DNA of 64,000 nt from Variovorax sp. Root473 (GTDB lineage: Bacteria > Pseudomonadota > Gammaproteobacteria > Burkholderiales > Burkholderiaceae_C), in assembly GCF_001426505.1 (NCBI RefSeq), contig NZ_LMEV01000017.1, forward strand, positions 1,772,833 to 1,836,832. The letters are read 5' to 3'. This document shows positions 28,276 to 35,821 of the stretch, in pieces. A program made the position numbers and the translations under genes. A model generated the notes under the pieces. The model was given only the letters and a program-made list of their open reading frames with translations, was not told the DNA's origin and did no database searches. Within the stretch, counting starts at the first letter, position 1; each line of letters begins with the position of its first letter.

Positions 28276-29058
28276 CTACTGCCGCGGCTGCCCCGCCGAT
28301 GCCACGCGGAAATCCGTCGGGAAGGCCCAGGTGGCGGGCGCATCGCGCGTGCCCAGCAGGCTGAGCTGGTAGCCCACGCCCCAGACCGCGTGCAGCGAGA
28401 GGCCGTGTGGCTGGTCGACATACAAGCCGAGCTTGCGGCGCAGCTTCGACACGTTGGCGTCGAGCGTGCGCGAACCGGCGGCCACGCCGCCTTGCCACCC
28501 GATCATTTCCAGATACTCGCGGCCCAATGGCCGGTTCATGTGGCGGAAGAATTCGGCCGCCAGATCGAATTCGATGGGCGTCAGGCGAATTTCAGTGCCC
28601 GCGACATCCACCATGTCGAACGGCGACAACAGGCTGAATTCCCTCCATTCCAGGCTGCGCGGCACGCGCGGGCGATTGCGGCATCGCAGGAAGAATTCGA
28701 GCATGAAATACATCTCTTCGAAGGTGGATGGCTCCGGCAATACGGCGTCGTCGGGGCCCGCGTGCAGCAGCGACAGCCCACGAATCTGCCGCTTGCGCGC
28801 GCTCATGATCAATGGCGTGCTGTAGCGCAGCGTCTCGCGCACCTGGCCGATGAGTTTTTGCACGTCGTCGGCCGTTGAGGGAATGGAAACCAGCAGTGCT
28901 TCGAAATGCCCCCCGGACGGCACCTTGTCGATCAGTTCGTCGATGCGGGCAAATGCAAAGGGTGCATAACCCAGCATTTTGACGGCGCGGCTGGCATGCC
29001 ATCGCATGCGGGGAGAAGCACCCAACACTGCAATGGGCGGGGGATTTTGTTCAAGCAT
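28276..29058 (-). CDS. OmpR-type winged-helix regulator with receiver-like domain lacking the phosphoacceptor
   Basis: A 260-residue protein. The C-terminal half is a clear OmpR/PhoB winged helix (LTPIEFDLAAEFFR, then SRTLDANVSKLRRKLGL and VWGVGYQLSLL). The N-terminal half has the alternating strand/helix pattern of a receiver domain, but where VLLD is expected it reads ALLVSIPS, so the Asp is missing, and no acidic pair follows the first strand (IAVLGASPRM). It is probably phosphorylation-independent. No kinase gene is nearby. Codon use is less GC-rich than in neighbouring genes, and the upstream gap is AT-rich, both hinting at transfer. Confidence 0.75.
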   Translation of the reverse strand: MLEQNPPPIAVLGASPRMRWHASRAVKMLGYAPFAFARIDELIDKVPSGGHFEALLVSIPSTADDVQKLIGQVRETLRYSTPLIMSARKRQIRGLSLLHAGPDDAVLPEPSTFEEMYFMLEFFLRCRNRPRVPRSLEWREFSLLSPFDMVDVAGTEIRLTPIEFDLAAEFFRHMNRPLGREYLEMIGWQGGVAAGSRTLDANVSKLRRKLGLYVDQPHGLSLHAVWGVGYQLSLLGTRDAPATWAFPTDFRVASAGQPRQ

Positions 29059-29282
29059 GGAAAATTACCCTGCGCACCGCGGCGTTATAAATCTCTATTT
29101 TTTTGGGCTGGCCATCCAATTAATTTTCAGCGCTCAACCTTTCACCAATAAATCTCGTCGAATTTCCAACGACAGATGAATTCTTATGATCAACTTTCCG
29201 AGTCAATGAAATCTCCGAAGAAGATAATTTAATGCGTCATAAAATTTACAGATATCAATAAAAAGAACAGAAATATGAAAAT
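29059..29282. other. AT-rich intergenic segment
   Basis: About 220 bases rich in A and T, unlike almost everything else in the window. No coding frame is convincing. It probably holds the promoter of the minus-strand winged-helix gene and looks like DNA that an H-NS-type silencer (MvaT/H-NS in this group) would bind. This is inferred from composition only. Confidence 0.5.
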
Positions 29283-29308
29283 CGGGCACGGCCGCAAGGC
29301 GGTGCCCG
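29275..29308 (-). terminator. Intrinsic terminator of the AraC gene
   Basis: On the minus strand CGGGCAC pairs with GTGCCCG, with further inner GCC/GGC pairing around TTGC, and GATTTTCATATTT follows. It lies 39 bases after the AraC-type gene stop. The T run is short and interrupted. Confidence 0.55.
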
Positions 29309-29346
29309 AAAACAGGTGGCTGGAGGGAAGCCGGCAGCCAGTCGGA

Positions 29347-30372
29347 TCAGCGAAGGAACTGCGCGCGGCCTTCCGCGACCTGCCCTTGCTGCAGGGCAAA
29401 GGTCCGCGGCGTGCACCCGTACTTCTTGCGGAAGACGAGGCCAAAGTAGGCGGGGTCGGCAAAGCCGCAGTCGTACGCAACCTGTGCGACGTACTTGTGC
29501 GCGCCTTCAGGGCTGCGCAGCATCCGGACTGCCGCGTCCAGGCGGTCGCCCTGCAGCGTTTCGAGGAAGGTCATGCCCCGCCCGGACTTGGCGAACACCT
29601 TGTGCACGTAGCGCACCGACACGTTGAAGCGGGCGGCCAGCTTCTGTGCGTCGACCTCGGTGTCGGCGTGGTGGTCGCGAATCCAGCGCCGCATGCGCGC
29701 GTGCAGTTCGCCATCGCGCGGCGACACGCGCTCGCCCAGCGCGCCCGGCTGCGCGGCCCGCCTGCTCTGCTCGAGCGCAAACGACAGCATCGACATCAGG
29801 TGGTCTCCCAGCAACTGGCGTTCGGCAAGGCTCTGGATGCTGCACAGGTGTTCGACGTCGAGCGCGCGCAGACAGCCCGACAGCATTCCGGCCCACCCCT
29901 TGCCGGCGGCCAGCCGCAGGTCGGTCGACTGGTCCGCGTGCGGCAGCCAGCGACTCACCATCGCTTGCGACAGGCCCAGCGTCCATGAGTTGGTGGCCTC
30001 GGTCGAACGCAGGCGCAGCGGCTGCCATGAATCGATCAGCACCATGTCGCCGGCGCCAAGTTCGACACGCCCGCGCTGTTCGCTGATGGCAAGGCCGCCA
30101 TCGAGCTTGATCAGAAGGTGATAGGGAAAGACCTCTGCCCCCATCAACTGGCTGGGGCCCTTGCGCTCGATGGTCGCGCCACTGCCGTGCACGCGCATGA
30201 ACGCCAGCCCGGCCGTGTCGACGATGGTGAGTTCCTGCTGGAAGTCGGTGCGCTGAGGGCTGTCCAGCCGCCCCACGTGCGGACCGATCTCATCGGCCCA
30301 GAAGGCGAACCGATCCTTGCGCGCCACCATGCCGGTGTGGAAGCGCTGAACGCGACTGTCGGTCTCGGCCAT
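29347..30372 (-). CDS. AraC-family transcriptional regulator
   Basis: A 341-residue regulator. The N-terminal domain resembles the AraC_binding_2 type (RFAFWADEIGPHVGRLD, ELGAGDMVLIDSWQPL). The C-terminal two-helix-turn-helix domain is complete (LAARFNVSVRYVHKVFAKSGRGMTF, then VAYDCGFADPAYFGLVFRKKYG). It is the family's normal length. No catabolic operon adjoins it, so the target is unknown; an intrinsic terminator follows the gene. Confidence 0.9.
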   Translation of the reverse strand: MAETDSRVQRFHTGMVARKDRFAFWADEIGPHVGRLDSPQRTDFQQELTIVDTAGLAFMRVHGSGATIERKGPSQLMGAEVFPYHLLIKLDGGLAISEQRGRVELGAGDMVLIDSWQPLRLRSTEATNSWTLGLSQAMVSRWLPHADQSTDLRLAAGKGWAGMLSGCLRALDVEHLCSIQSLAERQLLGDHLMSMLSFALEQSRRAAQPGALGERVSPRDGELHARMRRWIRDHHADTEVDAQKLAARFNVSVRYVHKVFAKSGRGMTFLETLQGDRLDAAVRMLRSPEGAHKYVAQVAYDCGFADPAYFGLVFRKKYGCTPRTFALQQGQVAEGRAQFLR

Positions 30373-30729
30373 GCGGCACGTCCTTCCTCCATGCAGCTGG
30401 CGCTACGCCGAAAACCGCGGGTCACAGACGGAAATTCCCCGATTTGTCCTGACAGATCCGTGCGGACCTCGGATAATTTTTACAAACGATAACAGAGATA
30501 ACACTTCGGGCCTTGGAGGGATGGGGCGGCGCATCGCGCCGGCACAGCTTGCACCGCACGACCCCGCCTTCGCACTCGCCGCTGGCGAGCCGCGACGCCT
30601 GACCGGCAATTGCACCTGAATGTGAGTCGCGACACATCCGCGCCCCGAAAGCGAATGCCGAGAAGGGGCGCGATTCGTAGCATCCCTTCGGATCGAACGT
30701 CAACCGGAACTCTCTCTACTGGGGATGAA
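30373..30729. other. Intergenic region with plus-strand promoter
   Basis: This 357-base gap separates the divergent AraC gene and the 30730 gene. It holds the promoter at 30449–30477 and, near 30480–30505, the AT-rich direct run ACGATAACAGAGATAACA. The remaining 220 bases up to 30729 form a long leader in which I see no convincing gene. Confidence 0.4.
30449..30477 (+). promoter_or_regulatory. Sigma-70-type promoter
   Basis: CTGACA, a 17-base spacer, then GATAAT: five of six matches at both the -35 and -10 boxes with ideal spacing. It points toward the gene at 30730, with a leader of about 245 bases. Confidence 0.5.
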
Positions 30730-31383
30730 ATGACCGCCTTGTTTTTCACGGAATTCGAACCTTTCGGCGCACGATGGCACGCGGCGCTCGCATCCTGCCT
30801 GCCGGCATGGCGTCGTCCTGCCGAAGCGGTGCGGCCTTCTTCTCCCGCCGCGCCAATGGGCCGGGCGTGTGCGCTGGTGTTCATTGCCAACCTTTCGCAG
30901 CTTGCCGAAACCGACGGCCCGGAGGTCGCGGCGGGCGTGAGCCGCGAGATCCGGCGCCGGCTCTTCGCGGCGTTTCCGCCCTCGCCGGTGGTCGACACCG
31001 ACCTCACCTGCCTGCGCGACGACTGCTTCTTGCTGCGAACCCGCCACGCGCAGCTCGACGACCTGCTCGCGGCGCTCGGGCGCGAGCAGGTCGTCGTGAA
31101 AGGCGTCGCGGCGCTGCCGCAGCTGCACGCCGACTGGATCGCGCTGCGCAACAGCGGACCGATGAGCCCCGCCGAGATCGAACTGGCGCTGTGGGCGGCA
31201 CAACCGCATCGCCATCCCGCCACGCGATGCTCGCCCGACATCGTGGTCGACGACATCGACCATGTGTACGACCTGCGCATCGCGCGCCAGGGAGACGCTC
31301 TGTGGCTGCGCGAGCGCTGTCTGCAAGGCACCGAGGAACGGGCCCGGATCGACACGCTCTTCACGCAACTCCAGCCTGGCTGA
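30730..31383 (+). CDS. Protein of unknown function, possibly a degenerate GGDEF domain
   Basis: A 217-residue protein I cannot place firmly. Residues about 38–140 have the strand/helix order of a GGDEF domain: a first strand CALVFIANLSQLAETDG, the helix AAGVSREIRRRL, then DLTCLRDDCFLLRT where RxGGDEF would stand. If that is right the catalytic loop is destroyed (RDDCF). No signal peptide or membrane helix is seen. The ATG at 30730 is chosen because GGGGA lies just ahead; an upstream ATG at 30610 adds an Arg-rich stretch without pattern. A Crp/Fnr gene follows after 158 bases. Confidence 0.6.
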   Translation: MTALFFTEFEPFGARWHAALASCLPAWRRPAEAVRPSSPAAPMGRACALVFIANLSQLAETDGPEVAAGVSREIRRRLFAAFPPSPVVDTDLTCLRDDCFLLRTRHAQLDDLLAALGREQVVVKGVAALPQLHADWIALRNSGPMSPAEIELALWAAQPHRHPATRCSPDIVVDDIDHVYDLRIARQGDALWLRERCLQGTEERARIDTLFTQLQPG

Positions 31384-31541
31384 CGTGGCGCCGTTGCCTG
31401 CAGCCCGTCGCCACCCGGTCCGGCGAAGAGACGCTCGACAGCAAGCCGCCTCGGGGGCGCCGCGTCGTCCAGCGCCTTGACCGCCGCCCTTGGATTTGTG
31501 CATGCGCATGAGCTGCTTTTGGTCTCGCAACGCCCCTGGCC

Positions 31542-32252
31542 ATGTATCTCCATCCTTTGATCGCCAGCGTGCCGCCCGACGAGCGCGCCGCCCTGATTCG
31601 CAGCAGCGCGCTGCATTCGTACCGGCGCAACGAGATCGTGCTGCAGGCGGACACGCACACCGACCACATCTACTGCGTCGCCACCGGCCTGCTGCGCGCG
31701 GTCGACCGCGACGTGACAACCGACTTCATCCGCCGTGGCGATTTCTTCCTCGGCCCTTCGCTGGGCGAGAACAGCTACCAGGCCACCTCGACACTGGTGG
31801 CCGCCCTGCCCTCGTCGGTCTACCACCTGCCGATTGCCGCGGTGCGCCGGCTCTGTGCGCTCTACCCCGAGGTGACCATGGGCCTGCTGGAGATCGCGAT
31901 GAAGCGCGTCGCCATGGTGCGCGGGCAGTTGCGCCGCATCTCGTCGCTGTCGTCCGAAAACCTCGTGAGCCGCGTGCTGCACGAGTTGACGCAACTCGCG
32001 CCCGCGGCCACCGGCGGCTACGACAAGCGCATCACACAGGCGGTGATCGCGTCGTACTCGGGGCTCTCGCGCGAGGTCGTCAACAAGACGATGCGCGACA
32101 TGGAAAGCCGCGGGCTGGTGCGCCGCGACGACCAGGGCGTGCACGTGCCGCCGACCTTCGCCTCGACCGATTTCGGCAGCCTGCCGCCCGAGGCGCGCGC
32201 GCTGTCCGACGAGCTTTTCGCCTGGGACGGCGACAGCCCCCCAGTGCCATGA
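31542..32252 (+). CDS. Crp/Fnr-family regulator with divergent cNMP domain
   Basis: A 236-residue regulator. The N-terminal jelly-roll (about 25–110) lacks the RGELG…RxA cAMP-binding motif; it reads LGENSYQATSTLVA. It also lacks the Fnr cysteine cluster. The long dimer helix and the winged helix (QAVIASYSGLSREVVNKTMRDMESRGLV) are intact. The effector is therefore not obviously cAMP or an iron–sulphur cluster. It may act with the gene at 30730, but the 158-base gap gives only weak support. Confidence 0.85.
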   Translation: MYLHPLIASVPPDERAALIRSSALHSYRRNEIVLQADTHTDHIYCVATGLLRAVDRDVTTDFIRRGDFFLGPSLGENSYQATSTLVAALPSSVYHLPIAAVRRLCALYPEVTMGLLEIAMKRVAMVRGQLRRISSLSSENLVSRVLHELTQLAPAATGGYDKRITQAVIASYSGLSREVVNKTMRDMESRGLVRRDDQGVHVPPTFASTDFGSLPPEARALSDELFAWDGDSPPVP

Positions 32253-32328
32253 CACCCCACGCTCACTGCGCCCGTGGGAAGCGCCGGCTTCCTTCAAACT
32301 CGCCGTCAAGAAGAAGTACCAAGCCACG

Positions 32329-33048
32329 ATGCCCAAAGGAATTCCGAACCCCGCCGACATGTACGGCATCTCTGCGCGCCCCTGGGGCTTCGAGGTATCG
32401 CTCGTGCGAAACGGCGTGCGCTACACGCGCCTCTTCGGCCACGCCAGCTACGGCGGCCCCCAGCAGGCGCTGCGGCGCGCGCAGGCCTGGCGCGACACCA
32501 TCGTGAAGGAGCATCCGCCCATCGCGCGCAGGGAACGCGCGCAGACCCTGCGCAGCAACAACAAGACCGGCGCGCCCGGCGTCTCTCCCCGGCTCTCCGC
32601 GCAAGGCAAGCCCGTGGCCTGGCTGGCCAAGACCTACCTCGGCCACGAAGAGGTCCTGCGCACCGAATTCGAACTCACCGACTGGGGCCACGCGGCGCGC
32701 GCGCAAGCCATCGGCGAGCGGCAGCGCCAGCTCGCTCGCATGGTCGGCCTCGCGCGGCTGCACCCCGCCGAGGAAGCCATTCGCAAGCGCGCACCCGTCG
32801 ACGAAGCAGCGCTGCCGCGCAAGCGCTCGAAGTCGGAGATCGTGCGGCGCAACAACACGAGCGGCGTCAGCGGCGTGCAGTTCAAGACACCGCGCGCGGG
32901 CCATCCGGGGTACTGGGTGGCGATCACCTACACGGCGGGCAAAGGCAGCGTGAGCAAGTCGTTCTCGGTGCGCACGCTGGGTTACGACACGGCGCGCGAC
33001 ATGGCGATCGCCGAGCGCGAAAAGCAATTGCGCGCCAAGAGCGCCTGA
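32329..33048 (+). CDS. Protein with three AP2-like DNA-binding repeats
   Basis: A 239-residue basic protein. The third unit (about 173–236) shows the AP2 pattern NNTSGVSGVQF, then GYWVAITY, then KSFSV and a closing helix GYDTARDMAIAERE. The second unit (about 64–140) repeats it as NNKTGAPGVSPR, VAWLAKTY and an Ala-rich helix ending IGERQRQL. The first unit (about 10–60) is a weaker copy. Bacterial AP2 domains usually sit beside HNH nuclease domains in mobile elements, but none is fused here. It may be a sequence-specific DNA-binding protein; its target is unknown. Confidence 0.6.
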   Translation: MPKGIPNPADMYGISARPWGFEVSLVRNGVRYTRLFGHASYGGPQQALRRAQAWRDTIVKEHPPIARRERAQTLRSNNKTGAPGVSPRLSAQGKPVAWLAKTYLGHEEVLRTEFELTDWGHAARAQAIGERQRQLARMVGLARLHPAEEAIRKRAPVDEAALPRKRSKSEIVRRNNTSGVSGVQFKTPRAGHPGYWVAITYTAGKGSVSKSFSVRTLGYDTARDMAIAEREKQLRAKSA

Positions 33049-33061
33049 GTTGCCGCGGATC

Positions 33062-33328
33062 TCAGCGCCCGGACTGCGAACTCCTGCGCGCAATGACCGC
33101 GCCGCGCACTGCGCGCTTGGACGCCAGCTGCCGCTTGCCGCAACGGCTGCAGCGATAGAAGCGCAGGCTCGGCAGGAACTTCATCCACGGTCGCCGATGG
33201 ATGCGCTCCAGGCAGGCCAGGCCGCACCGGCAGCGCACGAAGGGATTGCCGAAAGACGGGGACAACGCGGGTGCGCGGCTGTGGTGTGTCGTTGCGTACC
33301 CGGGAGCGTCGGTGTGCATGAGGCTCAT
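33062..33328 (-). CDS. Small zinc-ribbon protein
   Basis: An 88-residue protein with two cysteine pairs in the zinc-ribbon arrangement: RCRCGLACL and YRCSRCGKR, separated by a basic, aromatic RRPWMKFLPSLRFYR segment. The tail is Arg/Ser-rich. It resembles small uncharacterised zinc ribbons of Burkholderiales. It converges on the AP2-like gene with 13 bases between the stops. The start is uncertain: ATGs at 33328 and 33319 are both possible, neither with a strong ribosome site. Confidence 0.5.
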   Translation of the reverse strand: MSLMHTDAPGYATTHHSRAPALSPSFGNPFVRCRCGLACLERIHRRPWMKFLPSLRFYRCSRCGKRQLASKRAVRGAVIARRSSQSGR

Positions 33329-33683
33329 CGTGCCGAGCCGATGGCACACCGCGCGCCCGACTGTGATCCCGCTCACTTGCCGCCGCAACAAATCTGCGCG
33401 CGGTCGTCCGAGGCCAGCTGGCAGCGGGTTCCTGCGGTTCGCCCAGCGACAGCATCAACCGGTTGGACCATTTGAAGAAGGCCCACCGTGCACGACATCG
33501 GCAATCGCGAGACCGTTCAATCCCTGCACGCGCATCGTCGAGCAGACGGCGGAAAAAGCCGAGCCGCTTGCGCGGGGAAGTGAAGATGCCTGGCACCCGA
33601 AGGCCTGCGTGATCGAGAGCCTTCGGGTGCTGCGCCGCAAGCCGGTCGATCAAAATCCGATCTTCGCGCTTGCTCATGCGCGT
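33329..33683. other. Stretch without a confident gene
   Basis: A 355-base gap. A minus-strand frame opens at 33677, six bases after the membrane-protein stop, with codon use like coding DNA for its first ~60 codons (SKREDRILIDRLAAQHPKA…). It then runs on through the zinc-ribbon gene in another frame to 32982, which is not believable as one protein. It could be a small coupled gene broken by a frameshift, or chance. Confidence 0.35.
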
Positions 33684-34253
33684 TCAATGCGGCACCGCGG
33701 GTGATCGCCGTGTGAAGCGCCGCAACCGGTCGATGCCCGCACTGGCACCGACCGCCATCAGCCCGGTGGTGGCGAGCATCGCCGCCGTGTGGACCGCGAC
33801 GGCTGCGGCGGCCAGCATCAGCGAGCCACTCATCTCAACATTCGACGCATCGCCCATGCACAGCGGGATCAGCGCCGGCACCAGCATCAGGCCGGCGCCG
33901 TGTGCGGTGGACATCATGAAAGACCACAGCGCCAGCCCCGCATGCCCCGCCGGCACACGCGCCATGACAGGCCATCGACCCGACAGGTGAACGAGCGCGG
34001 CCACCCCGAACAACCCACCAGCCAGCCACTGCAACAGGCTCCGGTCCATGGACACGCCGAAGGCCACCGCGGCGACCACGAGCGCGATCGAAGCGACATG
34101 CCCGACCGCGATCGGCCACAAGGCCCGCAGTGCCTGCGCCTTGTCGTGCGCGCGCAGGCCCCATGCGGCGGCGAACATCCAGCCGGTGGTGGGATTCAGG
34201 CCGTGCAGGACGCCCATTCCCGCCACCGCCAGCCAGGGCCAGAGGCTTGCCAT
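33684..34253 (-). CDS. Small polytopic membrane protein, possible metal-ion transporter
   Basis: A 189-residue protein with about five or six helices. The first helix carries MGVLHGLNPTTGWMFAAAWGL, with further membrane histidines in IAVGHVAS and STAHGAGLML. Intramembrane His near Gly/Asn is reminiscent of nickel/cobalt and HupE/UreJ-type carriers, but I cannot assign a family. It is the last gene of the minus-strand set 37042→33684, 40 bases after the DUF899 gene. Confidence 0.7.
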   Translation of the reverse strand: MASLWPWLAVAGMGVLHGLNPTTGWMFAAAWGLRAHDKAQALRALWPIAVGHVASIALVVAAVAFGVSMDRSLLQWLAGGLFGVAALVHLSGRWPVMARVPAGHAGLALWSFMMSTAHGAGLMLVPALIPLCMGDASNVEMSGSLMLAAAAVAVHTAAMLATTGLMAVGASAGIDRLRRFTRRSPAVPH

Positions 34254-34293
34254 GATGCGGACCGTTCAACGACACGCCAGATCGCGCGCTTCT

Positions 34294-35052
34294 TCACGAC
34301 GGCGCATGGCAGCAGCCACCGGCGGCCGCAACGGGCGCGGGTTCATAGCGGTCGTGGTGACGGAGCCAGTCCATCGTGTAGGACGGGTTGTGCTCGTCGC
34401 GGCCCTGGGGCACGAGGTCGAGCATGTGGTAGGTGCCCATCATCACTTCCACGCCGCGGCCGTAGGTCGAGTAGGTGTGGAACACGTCGCCCGCATCGTC
34501 CTTGAAGAACACGCTGACGCCGGGCGCTTCTTCGCTCGGGAACGGCTGCTTGACGTAGTTGTAGGCGACCGCGCCGCTGGCCATTTCTTCGGGCGTGAAG
34601 CTCACGCCGAAGTCGTGGTTGAAGTCATTGTCGTGCGAGGAGACCCAGGTGAACTGCCAGCCCATGCGCCGACGGAAAGCCTCGATGCGGGCCAGCGGCG
34701 CGCGCGAGACGGCCAGCAGCGTGACGTCGCGGTGTTCGAGGTGCACGCGCATGCCATCGGAATGGTCGGCCATAAAAGAGCAACTCTTGCAGCCCTGCTC
34801 CCAGTCGGGGCCGAACATGAAGTGCTGCACCAGCAACTGGCGGCGGTCTTCGAACAGGTCGGCCAGCGAACGACGGCCTTGAGGGGTGTCGAAGACGTAG
34901 GCCTTCTCGACGCGCGTCCACGGCAGCGAGCGGCGCTCCTCGGCGATGCGGTCGCGCAGCTGGGTCAGTTCCTTCTCGCGCGCCAGCAACGACTTGCGCG
35001 CGTCCATCCAGCGGTCGGGGGTCACGACGGGGTGATTCACGGTGGTGTTCAT
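34294..35052 (-). CDS. DUF899 (thioredoxin-like fold) protein
   Basis: A 252-residue protein of the DUF899 family. It has the N-terminal VVTPDRWMDARKSLLAREKELTQ and an FGPDWEQGCKSCSFMAD segment with a C-x2-C pair, placed like a thioredoxin active site, and a conserved SSHDNDFNHDFGV block. A Cys-Cys pair near the C-terminus (GGCCHAPS) is unusual. The function is unproven. The ATG at 35052 has GGAGCA ahead of it. It lies 28 bases after the propeller gene. Confidence 0.85.
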   Translation of the reverse strand: MNTTVNHPVVTPDRWMDARKSLLAREKELTQLRDRIAEERRSLPWTRVEKAYVFDTPQGRRSLADLFEDRRQLLVQHFMFGPDWEQGCKSCSFMADHSDGMRVHLEHRDVTLLAVSRAPLARIEAFRRRMGWQFTWVSSHDNDFNHDFGVSFTPEEMASGAVAYNYVKQPFPSEEAPGVSVFFKDDAGDVFHTYSTYGRGVEVMMGTYHMLDLVPQGRDEHNPSYTMDWLRHHDRYEPAPVAAAGGCCHAPS

Positions 35053-35080
35053 GGTGTGTGCTCCTTGGCTTGTGTGTCGT

Positions 35081-35776
35081 TCAGGCCGTGGCGACCTTCG
35101 GGCGGCGCACCGCACGGACCTTGCTGGCCCGGCCGTCGCCGGCGTAGAAGAGCCCCGCGCCGTCGGACTCGAGGCCGCTCACGCCGACGCCGCTGGGCAT
35201 TTCGAGCCGCGAAATCACGTCGCCGCTCGCGGGGTCGATGCGGCGGATGTCGCTCTGGTCGCCTTCCCAGGTGCCGTGCCAGAGTTCGCCATCGACCCAG
35301 GTCACGCCGGTGACGAAGCGGTTCGATTCGATGGTGCGGCGGATCGCGCCTGTCGCCGGGTCGATCTGGTGGATCTTGCGGTCGCGGTACTCGCCCACCC
35401 AGAGGCTTCCTTCGGCCCAGGTGAGGCCGGAATCGGAGCCGTTGCCGGGAGCGGGAATCGACGCCAGCACCTTGCCGGTGGCGGCATCGATCTTGTCGAT
35501 GCGCGCCTCGACGATCTGATAGAAGCAGGTGCCATCGAAGGCGGTGCCGGCGTCGCACGCCACGTCGATGCGGCGGGTGGCTTCGCCGCTCGCTGGATCG
35601 AACGCGACCAGTTGTCCGCCGGTTGCGGCCCACACCTGGTGGCCGTCGTGCGTCACGCCGTGGATGCGCTCCACGCCGTCGAACGGACCGTATTCGCGCA
35701 CGATCTGCGCGGCCTGCGCCGCGCCTTCGAACCGGTCCTTGCCTGCCTTCTTGCTCTGACTGTTGCTGCTGCTCAT
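35081..35776 (-). CDS. Beta-propeller protein (streptogramin-lyase/glutamine-cyclotransferase-like)
   Basis: A 231-residue protein built from repeated blades of the type VWAATGGQLVAFDPASGEATRRI, SLWVGEYRDRKIHQIDPATGAI and LWHGTWEGDQSDIRRIDPASGDV. Each blade has an x-W-x-G strand followed by DPA-SG. No signal peptide is seen, so it may act in the cytoplasm. About five or six blades fit, so it may be a small propeller or a dimer. The enzyme activity, if any, is unknown. It is cotranscribed with the regulator (45 bases before) and the DUF899 gene (28 bases after). Confidence 0.75.
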   Translation of the reverse strand: MSSSNSQSKKAGKDRFEGAAQAAQIVREYGPFDGVERIHGVTHDGHQVWAATGGQLVAFDPASGEATRRIDVACDAGTAFDGTCFYQIVEARIDKIDAATGKVLASIPAPGNGSDSGLTWAEGSLWVGEYRDRKIHQIDPATGAIRRTIESNRFVTGVTWVDGELWHGTWEGDQSDIRRIDPASGDVISRLEMPSGVGVSGLESDGAGLFYAGDGRASKVRAVRRPKVATA

Positions 35777-35821
35777 GGGGGCTCCTGTAGGTGCGCCACG
35801 GGGTAGCGCATGAGCCCGACT

